Below, in pieces: positions 1-6,362 of a stretch of 60,103 nucleotides of DNA. The first letter of the stretch is position 1, and every line of letters begins with the position of its first letter. A program made the position numbers and the translations under genes. Under the pieces are notes generated by a model. That model did not search any database and had not been told where the DNA came from. It was given only the letters and a program-made list of their open reading frames with translations. This stretch comes from Carnobacterium_A sp049673005. GTDB lineage: Bacteria > Bacillota > Bacilli > Lactobacillales > Carnobacteriaceae. Location of the stretch: assembly GCF_049673005.1 (NCBI RefSeq), contig NZ_JBATXB010000109.1, forward strand, positions 1 through 60,103, given 5' to 3'.

Positions 1-108
1 AATTGTATCTGCTTTTCTCGTCCTGTAAATACTGTTTATACAGACGGTACTGGACTATTTTTGTTGCAAAAAATATTAGATTTACTAGATAAGTGCTATT
101 ACATTTAA
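1..108 (+). CDS. 3' end of an unidentified gene (cut by window edge)
   Basis: Frame 1 is open from the first base to a TAA at 106-108, giving 35 codons that end in LLDKCYYI. It contains VYTDGTGLFLLQ, which I do not recognise as any family. The next gene lies on the opposite strand and its stop is only 15 bases away, so the two genes converge. No clear T-run terminator is visible between them. It could be the real C-terminus of a longer gene starting upstream of the window or a chance open frame; 35 codons is too short to decide. Confidence 0.35.
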   Translation, partial: NCICFSRPVNTVYTDGTGLFLLQKILDLLDKCYYI

Positions 109-123
109 GTCCCCTTTGATAGT

Positions 124-1443
124 CTAGTTCTTTTGTTTAATGATTGACGTTTTTTTTAAACGTTCTAAATAAATAATTATTGCTGTTACAATCAATTCTG
201 TTATAACAAATGCAAGCCATACACCTACCATATCCCAATAATAACTTGTTAGTAGCACGATAGGAATAATAAAGATCAAACCCCGTGATAGTGAGATTGA
301 CAGTGCTTCTCTAATGTTTTCTGTAGCACTTAAAACCATGGTCACTACAATATTTATCCCCGCAAAGAAGAAACCAAGAAAATAAAATTTTAATCCTGTA
401 TCTGCCAGTTGCGCAACATGACTATTATTTTCACTATTAAAAACTTGTATCATACTTTCAGAAAATACTAGCGTAACTGCATAGATAACTGATGCGATTA
501 AAACAGATGTAATCAAAGCATAAGTACGCGTTTTTTTTAGCTTATCCAATTCTTTTAGACCAAAATAGTTGCTTATTAGCGGTTGAGCACCGTGAGCTAG
601 ACCAGTAAAAATTGCATTAGCTACTAAAGCTAAATTAGCTACAATTGCATAGGCTGCTACTCCCTCATTTCCTTCCATTCGTAAAATAACGATGTTAAAA
701 GTAATCAAAGCAACAGCTGAGGAAACTTCAATAATGAATGAAGATAGCCCTAAACTAAAAATATCATAAATTAGACTCAATTCCAATTTATTTCTAATTA
801 ACTTAAACGTGTTATTTTTATATACAAAATGAACAATCAAAACTCCTATACTTATAATAGGAGCAAGGCCAGTTGCAAAAGCAGCACCAAATATTCCCAT
901 GTTAAATATAAATATAAAAATATAATCTAAAACGATATTCGAAAAGCTTCCAACTAGCATGGCAATCATTGATAAATTAGGATTATTGTCATTTCGTACA
1001 AAGGCTAATAAAATATTGTTTACTATGAAAAATGGTGCAAAAACTAAAATTGTCGTCAGATAAGTTTGTGTTAATGGTAGAGTTAAGCTATCTGCTCCTA
1101 GACTTATGGCTAATTGCTCTGAGGCGAAAATACCGGTCAAGATTAATACTACCGCAACCATAAGCCCTACTTTTAATGAAGTAGAAAATACATGATTAGC
1201 TTTTTCATTCTTTTGCGTTTTTAAAATAATAAATTTAGTCGCTCCTCCAATCCCTATCATTAGACCCAAACCATGAATGATACTATAAATAGAAATGGAA
1301 AGATTCAATGAGGCTATTCCTGTTGAGCCTAGAGCTTTAGACACAAAATAGGTATCCGCCAAGATATAAAGCGAAAGTCCAATCATACCTAAAATATTTA
1401 CACTGGTATACTTAATGAATTTTTGAAGGACTGAGTGTTTCAT
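124..1443 (-). CDS. MATE family multidrug/metabolite efflux transporter
   Basis: A 439-residue, very hydrophobic protein with about twelve predicted membrane segments. It belongs to the MATE (multi antimicrobial extrusion) family, and the N-terminal half looks closest to the MepA/DinF-like branch. Such pumps export cationic drugs or metabolites from the membrane in exchange for Na+ or H+. Length matches the family (about 440-460). The start has an AAGGAG site 7 bases upstream. The gene is preceded by an unusual leader with a hairpin-plus-T-run terminator ending about 20 bases before the start codon, a good promoter, and two identical 24-base repeats upstream of the -35 box, so it is probably inducible. 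The substrate cannot be told from sequence. Confidence 0.85.
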   Translation of the reverse strand: MKHSVLQKFIKYTSVNILGMIGLSLYILADTYFVSKALGSTGIASLNLSISIYSIIHGLGLMIGIGGATKFIILKTQKNEKANHVFSTSLKVGLMVAVVLILTGIFASEQLAISLGADSLTLPLTQTYLTTILVFAPFFIVNNILLAFVRNDNNPNLSMIAMLVGSFSNIVLDYIFIFIFNMGIFGAAFATGLAPIISIGVLIVHFVYKNNTFKLIRNKLELSLIYDIFSLGLSSFIIEVSSAVALITFNIVILRMEGNEGVAAYAIVANLALVANAIFTGLAHGAQPLISNYFGLKELDKLKKTRTYALITSVLIASVIYAVTLVFSESMIQVFNSENNSHVAQLADTGLKFYFLGFFFAGINIVVTMVLSATENIREALSISLSRGLIFIIPIVLLTSYYWDMVGVWLAFVITELIVTAIIIYLERLKKTSIIKQKN

Positions 1444-1465
1444 TTTCTTCTCCTTTCAAAACAAA

Positions 1466-1550
1466 AAGGTATTCTGATAACATTCCTCCTAAGACCTAAC
1501 GGAATGCTACAGAATACCTTATAAGCTTCACCCGGTGGCGAAGTTTAGGT
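1466..1550 (-). promoter_or_regulatory. Attenuator or riboswitch-like leader of the MATE gene
   Basis: Read on the minus strand, the leader first forms a 7-bp hairpin (arms 1537-1543 and 1526-1532, loop of four). It then forms an 11-bp terminator stem (1510-1520 with 1466-1476) followed by TTTTTGTTTT. Inside the terminator loop is a second 6-bp stem (1501-1506 with 1481-1486). The sequence ACCTAA just upstream (1545-1550) is exactly complementary to TTAGGT (1494-1499) in that loop, so an alternative pairing could compete with the terminator. No known riboswitch consensus was recognised and no convincing leader peptide is present. Confidence 0.6.
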
Positions 1551-1573
1551 TTATAATTTTTACGCTTCAAAAT

Positions 1574-1602
1574 AGTATAGTATACGTTCAATAGATGGTC
1601 AA
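1574..1602 (-). promoter_or_regulatory. Promoter of the MATE gene
   Basis: The -35 box TTGACC (1597-1602) and -10 box TATACT (1574-1579) are separated by exactly 17 bases. Transcription would start near 1567 and run through the hairpin leader. Confidence 0.7.
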
Positions 1603-1605
1603 GTA

Positions 1606-1652
1606 ATCTTAAATGTGATTCATTATAATATCTTAAATGTGATTCATTATAA
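1606..1652. repeat. Two tandem 24-base repeats upstream of the MATE promoter
   Basis: The unit ATCTTAAATGTGATTCATTA... occurs twice head to tail, at 1606-1629 and 1630-1652, with 23 identical bases. The pair ends 3 bases upstream of the -35 box, the usual place for an activator. Each unit carries a weak dyad AATG-N5-CATT. No regulator can be named. Confidence 0.65.
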
Positions 1653-1915
1653 AGTCCAGGTCCATACATAAAGTACATTTATTCTTCAAATAGAATACTT
1701 GGGATAATTTTTCTAGTTCTCTATTTTGACTTTTCCATTTAAAGAAGGATAAGAGTATTTTCTCGGTATAATAAAGGTCCCTTTTCTTTGACAAAATTAA
1801 TACTTACAAATACCATCTTATTGATTTAGTTGAGTGTTCTAAGTCCATCGTCAATAGCCTTTTAATTCATCATTTTAAAATACCGGAAACTATTTTTTGC
1901 TGCGCTAATTTTTAA

Positions 1916-2614
1916 TTAAATCAAACCTAACTTATTCAAATCAACGATTTTTATCTTTTTATTTTCTTTCTGAATAATTAAGCCTTTCTCTTCTAGTTCT
2001 TTAAATTTCCGACTGATTGTTTCAGGTGTTGTTCCTAAATAAGATGCTAAATCTTTTTTACTCATTGGAAGAGTAAACTCCATCGTCGCTTGTTCTTCTT
2101 CAATAGAATCTAACAAGAATAAAGCTATTCTTGTTTCAACTTTTTCAGTTGCAAAACGAGTTGTTTGCTTTTCTGATTGAGATAAACGTTTTGAAAACTC
2201 CGTTAAGACTTTCAGCGATATTGTTGGATAACTCATTAATAAATTTTGAAAATCATCCCGTTTAATCATACAAACTTTCGTATCTGCCATTGCTTCAGCA
2301 AAGGCATCATAGGTCGTTTCATTAAACAAGGCTAATTCTCCAGTAAAGTCTCCGGGTAATAAAAATCTGACTACCTGTTCTTTTCCATTATCAGATAATC
2401 TGTATACACGAATTTTTCCTTCATTTATAATATATAAAGAATCTGACTGATCTCCTGCATTATAAAGATGCTCGCCTTTTTTATAGCTAATAGATTGGAT
2501 TGTTTTAGTTATCTCATTCATTTGGTCTTTTTCGAGATGATTAAAAATAGGTACAATTGAAATACAATTATGGTACGAATGATTTTTACAGCTATGGCAA
2601 CTTTTCTCTTCCAT
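1916..2614 (-). CDS. Crp/Fnr family regulator with FNR-like cysteines
   Basis: A 232-residue regulator: cyclic-nucleotide-type beta-roll (about 20-140), dimer helix, and C-terminal winged helix (about 160-230). The start at 2614 is chosen because AGGGGG lies 7 bases upstream; a longer frame to 2692 has no ribosome site. Residues Cys6, Cys9 and Cys17 form CX2CX7C, and Cys115 sits in TKVCMIKRDDF, aligning with the fourth ligand (Cys122) of E. coli FNR. The recognition helix reads PETISRKF, sharing the E-x-x-S-R pattern that reads TTGAT half-sites in FNR. An oxygen-sensing [4Fe-4S] FNR is therefore likely rather than a cAMP receptor. Its palindromic leader (CTCAAACTTGAG, 2642-2653) may allow autoregulation. 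Targets are unknown. Confidence 0.8.
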   Translation of the reverse strand: MEEKSCHSCKNHSYHNCISIVPIFNHLEKDQMNEITKTIQSISYKKGEHLYNAGDQSDSLYIINEGKIRVYRLSDNGKEQVVRFLLPGDFTGELALFNETTYDAFAEAMADTKVCMIKRDDFQNLLMSYPTISLKVLTEFSKRLSQSEKQTTRFATEKVETRIALFLLDSIEEEQATMEFTLPMSKKDLASYLGTTPETISRKFKELEEKGLIIQKENKKIKIVDLNKLGLI

Positions 2615-2641
2615 TAAAATGCCCCCTAAATAATCGGTTAT

Positions 2642-2666
2642 CTCAAACTTGAGTTGTTTTATTATA
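2642..2666 (-). promoter_or_regulatory. Candidate -10 box and palindrome before the FNR-type gene
   Basis: On the minus strand a perfect TATAAT lies about 45 bases upstream of the chosen start, with only a poor -35 match. Just downstream is the 12-base palindrome CTCAAACTTGAG (2642-2653), between the presumed transcription start and the ribosome site. It could be an operator or simply leader sequence. Confidence 0.35.
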
Positions 2667-2822
2667 AAGTAAATCCCTACTAATTGTACCATATTTAATA
2701 AGTCAAACTCTTAAACCAATCTATCATTCATTTTCAGTTAAGGACGCTTATTACGGCTGATACCCCTTTTCTTTTTTTTTTACTTTAAAGGGTTTTTATT
2801 TGAGAGAAGGTTTAGAATAATA

Positions 2823-2840
2823 CTTAACGTTTCTGTTAAG
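2823..2840. promoter_or_regulatory. Small inverted repeat in front of mvaA
   Basis: CTTAAC and GTTAAG form a perfect 6-bp dyad with a 6-base centre, about 80 bases before the mvaA start, in the divergent region between the FNR-type gene and mvaA. It may be an operator. No well-matched promoter could be assigned to mvaA. Confidence 0.25.
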
Positions 2841-2918
2841 ATGCTTGCCTTTATCTAGAGTAGGAATGCAATCTGTGCTAAACTTATGCATAAACATATT
2901 TTTGAAAGAGGTTATGGA

Positions 2919-4202
2919 ATGATGCACTCTTATTTTTCAGAATTTTATAAAAAATCAAAAGCTGAAAGAACGAAGGCTTTACACGATGCTGGAGTAATCT
3001 CTAAAGAAGACCTTTTATTTCTTTCTAAAAACCCGCAATTAAACGATCAGTTAGCTGATCATATGATTGAGAACCAGCTAACACAATACGCCCTTCCTCT
3101 AGGGGTAGCTTTAAATTTCTTAGTAGACGATAAAAACTACATTGTTCCAATGGTCACTGAGGAACCTTCAGTAATAGCTGCAGCTAGCTCTGCTGCTAAA
3201 TTAATAGCTAAGGCAAATGGTTTTAAAACTCACTTAACTCAGCGAAAAATGATTGGACAAGTAGCTTTAAAGAATGTTCCAGATGTATCTTTTGCTCTAA
3301 GAGAATTAAACTTACACAAAGACGCCATTTTAAAAAAAGCAAATGATGCCCATCCTTCAATTGTCAAAAGAGGTGGTGGAGCTGACGAATTAGAATTTCG
3401 TTCTATCTTAGAGACAGACCACTCACCACATTTTTTAGTCGTTCATATTCATGTTCATGTATTAGAAGCTATGGGAGCTAATATCGTCAATACGATGATG
3501 GAAGCTGTATCTTTCTATCTAGAAACACTCACTAAAGGTACAGCTTTGATGAGTATTTTATCTAATTATGCAACTGAGTGTCTAGCGACTGCTACTTGTC
3601 AAATTCCAGTTGACTTGTTAGATCGTGGAAGTTATAAGGGTGAGGAAGTCAGAGATTTGATAATAGAAGCCTCTCAGTTTGCTTATGTAGATCCTTATCG
3701 CGCAACAACTCACAATAAAGGCATTATGAATGGAGTAGATGCCGTTGTTTTAGCCACAGGTAATGACTGGCGTGCTATTGAAGCTGGTGCTCATGCTTAT
3801 GCGGCTAAATCTGGTCAGTATCGTTCTTTATCTCATTGGGTAAAAGCCGAAAATGGTGATTTAAAAGGTTCTTTAACGTTGCCACTACCTGTTGGGTACG
3901 TTGGTGGTTCGATTGGTATTCATCCTACTGCTCAATTTAGTCAGCGTTTGTTATCTGTAAAAAACGCCAAAGAATTAGAATCTGTTATCGTTTCCGTGGG
4001 TTTAGCTCAGAACTTTGCTGCTTTGAGAGCATTGGTAACAGAAGGTATTCAAAAAGGACATATGGGCTTACATGCTAAATCTTTAGCTATCAGCGCTGGA
4101 GCATCTGGAAGCGATATTGAACTAGTTGCAACTGAGTTAAAGAAAAGTACCCACATGAATTTAGAGACAGCTTCAAAAATATTAAACTCTATCTATCCTT
4201 AA
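2919..4202 (+). CDS. mvaA: Hydroxymethylglutaryl-CoA reductase, class II
   Basis: HMG-CoA reductase of the mevalonate pathway, converting HMG-CoA to mevalonate for isoprenoid and undecaprenyl carrier synthesis. The 427-residue protein shows class II signatures: ENQLTQYALPLG near the N-terminus (catalytic Glu), EAMGANIVNTM, HNKGIMNG (catalytic Lys), VVLATGNDWRAIEAGAHAYA (catalytic Asp in GND), the glycine-rich segment VGYVGGSIG, and HMGLHAKS with the catalytic His. The start at 2919 has AGAGG 7 bases upstream; an in-frame ATG at 2886 lacks a ribosome site. In enterococci this domain is fused to acetoacetyl-CoA thiolase (mvaE); here it stands alone. The DedA gene follows after 43 bases and may be cotranscribed. 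Confidence 0.93.
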   Translation: MMHSYFSEFYKKSKAERTKALHDAGVISKEDLLFLSKNPQLNDQLADHMIENQLTQYALPLGVALNFLVDDKNYIVPMVTEEPSVIAAASSAAKLIAKANGFKTHLTQRKMIGQVALKNVPDVSFALRELNLHKDAILKKANDAHPSIVKRGGGADELEFRSILETDHSPHFLVVHIHVHVLEAMGANIVNTMMEAVSFYLETLTKGTALMSILSNYATECLATATCQIPVDLLDRGSYKGEEVRDLIIEASQFAYVDPYRATTHNKGIMNGVDAVVLATGNDWRAIEAGAHAYAAKSGQYRSLSHWVKAENGDLKGSLTLPLPVGYVGGSIGIHPTAQFSQRLLSVKNAKELESVIVSVGLAQNFAALRALVTEGIQKGHMGLHAKSLAISAGASGSDIELVATELKKSTHMNLETASKILNSIYP

Positions 4203-4245
4203 AATAGACTATTTACAAAATTAATCACGGGGAGTTAACAAAAAA

Positions 4246-4860
4246 ATGAGCAGTTGGATTCAGCAAATAATGGAACAATTTGGTTATATAGGTGTCGCAT
4301 TTTTAATTATGATTGAAAATATTTTCCCGCCAATCCCTTCAGAAGTTATTTTAACTTTTGGTGGATTTATGACTACTACAACTAGTTTGACAATTACTGG
4401 TATGATTATCGTCTCAACAATCGGATCTGTCATTGGAGCGTTAATCTTATACAGCTTGGGATCTTTTTTGGATGTTTATCGTTTAGAGAAAATTATTGAT
4501 CGATGGGGTCACATCTTACGTTTATCAAAAAACGATTTGCACAAAGCGAATCAGTGGTTTATTAAACATGGTGTTACGACAGTATTTTTTTGTCGCTTTA
4601 TTCCATTAATTAGAAGTTTAATTTCAATACCAGCCGGAATGTCAAAAATGAGGATAAGTACTTTCCTTTTATTCACTACTTTTGGATCATTAATATGGAA
4701 CACTGTTTTAATCTATCTGGGTGCTATTCTTGGCTCTAATTGGGAATTAATCGTTTATTATATGTCCATTTATTCAAAATTAGCTTATTTCTTTATTTTC
4801 CTAGCGCTCCTACTTACTCTAATCTGGGTAATACGCAGAAAGAAAAAAGGAAACAACTAA
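4246..4860 (+). CDS. DedA family membrane protein (possible polyprenyl-phosphate transporter)
   Basis: A 204-residue DedA/SNARE-associated family protein. It has the family motif FPPIPSE after the first hydrophobic segment, the re-entrant-loop glycines (GFMTTTT, GSVIGALILYSLG), and the second signature CRFIPLIRSLISIPAGMSKM, followed by C-terminal helices and a basic RRKKKGNN tail. DedA proteins of the UptA type return undecaprenyl phosphate across the membrane for wall synthesis; other members move phospholipids, so the exact cargo is uncertain. The start is preceded by GGGGAG. It lies 43 bases after mvaA, so a mevalonate/undecaprenyl functional link is plausible. A bidirectional terminator follows. 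Confidence 0.85.
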   Translation: MSSWIQQIMEQFGYIGVAFLIMIENIFPPIPSEVILTFGGFMTTTTSLTITGMIIVSTIGSVIGALILYSLGSFLDVYRLEKIIDRWGHILRLSKNDLHKANQWFIKHGVTTVFFCRFIPLIRSLISIPAGMSKMRISTFLLFTTFGSLIWNTVLIYLGAILGSNWELIVYYMSIYSKLAYFFIFLALLLTLIWVIRRKKKGNN

Positions 4861-4898
4861 TTACAATTTGGTGATATCAACTAACAAAATCAATAAAA

Positions 4899-4943
4899 AA
4901 AGGAAAGCAAGGTGGCACTGACCCCTTGCTTTCCTTTTTTTTT
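4899..4943. terminator. Bidirectional terminator
   Basis: A perfect 14-bp stem (4899-4912 with 4924-4937) with an 11-base loop, A-run on the left and T-run on the right. It serves the DedA gene on the plus strand and the small gene 4942-5130 on the minus strand. Confidence 0.9.
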
Positions 4944-5130
4944 ACTCATCTGCGTTTAAAACATATTCGTAAGCCGTAATTTTTCCTTTTACTTGTTGTA
5001 TCTCAAGCTCATTTTCAATATAACTAATTGAATTGCTTAGATCCATTGTTCGCTTAGCTGTTAATCTATCCATTTCTTTTTTTGATTCATTCAATAAGTG
5101 TATCACATCGGACTCTGTCATATAACTCAT
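4942..5130 (-). CDS. Small acidic coiled-coil protein, unknown function
   Basis: A 62-residue soluble protein, rich in Glu/Lys and probably all helical (SDVIHLLNESKKEMDRL...). It has no membrane segment and no cysteine. A very strong ribosome site, AAGGAGGGG, sits 6 bases before the ATG, and the gene ends in the arm of a good terminator. Both support a real gene. I do not recognise the family, and neighbours give no hint because they face the other way. Confidence 0.7.
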   Translation of the reverse strand: MSYMTESDVIHLLNESKKEMDRLTAKRTMDLSNSISYIENELEIQQVKGKITAYEYVLNADE

Positions 5131-5408
5131 TATAAACCCCTCCTTTTACTTATCCTATTAGTTGATTTAAGTATAATCCTCCTTTCATTTACTAGCAAAT
5201 AAAAGCATTTAAGTGTGGTCATTCGTATTCTATTTTATTTTTACTTTAGAACTATCATCCTTTATTTTCATTTTTTTATTTTTATTTCTATTATTTGGTA
5301 TACTTTCTATGCTATTATGAACAAGGCGAAAACAAGCTTAAGGTTATATTTAATTTTTTGTTACATATGTTATTCGCAAATCTATTTATATGAAAAGGTG
5401 AAAAAATT

Positions 5409-6302
5409 ATGTGGTTTATTTTTACAATGATCTCCGTTCTTTCTTGGGGAGCAGCAGATTTATTTTATAAAAAAGGGACAAATCCAAAGGACCCTTACAG
5501 TCATTTAAGAATCGTGATCATGGTCGGTTCGGTTATGGGAATTCATGCAATTTATACACTTTTATTTACAGGTATTGTTTATGATCCTATGAACATCATT
5601 CGTTATTTGCCTGTTTCTAGTATGTATATTCTTTCAATGACCATTGGATACATCGGGTTACGTTATTTGGAGCTTTCTATATCCTCTCCTATAATGAATT
5701 CATCTGGAGCTATTGCCTCATTACTAACATTTATATTCTTAGGTCAAGTTATGACTGGTATTCAGTTCTTTGCTGTCGCACTCATTTCAGTTGGTATTAT
5801 TTTATTATCTATCTTTGAAAAAAAAGCTGCTGATTTAGATAGAATAAAGCACAAAGAAAAAGTTGATCGTAAATATCAAATAGGAGCACTCGCTATTATA
5901 TTACCTGTTTTGTACGCTTTGATTGACGGACTTGGAACATTTTCCGATGCATTTGTCTTAAATAAAGTTATGAGTGAAGACCAAGCGAATACTTCCTATG
6001 AACTTACTTTTCTAATTTGTGCTATCTTGGCTGCCTTTTATCTTATTGTTGTAAAAAAACAGTCGTTTAACTTATTCGAAGAACGAACAAAAGGATATGC
6101 TGCACTTTTTGAAACAGTTGGTCAATTTTTCTACGTTTATGCTATCGCTGGTAATGCCATTATTGTTACTCCTTTAATTTCTTCATACAGTATTGTTTCG
6201 GTTATTCTTTCTCGTATTTTCTTAAAAGAAAAATTATCTAAAGGACAATATATTGTTATTGCAGGTATTATGGTTGGGATTTTCATTTTAGGTTTTGAAT
6301 AA
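5409..6302 (+). CDS. EamA/DMT family transporter
   Basis: A 297-residue membrane protein with ten predicted helices in two EamA repeats, separated by a basic linker near residues 140-160 (EKKAADLDRIKHKEKVDRKY). The N-terminus MWFIFTMISVLSWGAADLFYKKG is typical of drug/metabolite superfamily permeases. Such proteins usually export amino acids or other small metabolites; the substrate is not readable here. AAAGGTG precedes the start. An upstream hydrophobic frame (5215-5430) overlaps its beginning and is rejected. The gene ends at a 22-bp bidirectional terminator and is monocistronic. Confidence 0.85.
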   Translation: MWFIFTMISVLSWGAADLFYKKGTNPKDPYSHLRIVIMVGSVMGIHAIYTLLFTGIVYDPMNIIRYLPVSSMYILSMTIGYIGLRYLELSISSPIMNSSGAIASLLTFIFLGQVMTGIQFFAVALISVGIILLSIFEKKAADLDRIKHKEKVDRKYQIGALAIILPVLYALIDGLGTFSDAFVLNKVMSEDQANTSYELTFLICAILAAFYLIVVKKQSFNLFEERTKGYAALFETVGQFFYVYAIAGNAIIVTPLISSYSIVSVILSRIFLKEKLSKGQYIVIAGIMVGIFILGFE

Positions 6303-6350
6303 ATAAGAAAAACGTTTTGAGATAAAACTATCTCAAAACGTTTTTCTTAT
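6303..6350. terminator. Bidirectional terminator
   Basis: A perfect 22-bp stem (6303-6324 with 6329-6350) around a 4-base loop, between the converging EamA and YhgE/Pip genes. T-tracts lie within both arms. Confidence 0.9.
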
Positions 6351-6362
6351 ACTTTTAGATTT

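Noticed and set aside
1496..1678. 60-codon open frame in the MATE leader
   Set aside because: It runs through the terminator hairpin, promoter and tandem repeats and has no ribosome site; the composition is that of regulatory DNA.
5215..5430. 71-codon hydrophobic plus-strand frame upstream of the EamA gene
   Set aside because: GTG/ATG starts lack a ribosome site, it overlaps the EamA start, and it reflects T-rich promoter DNA.
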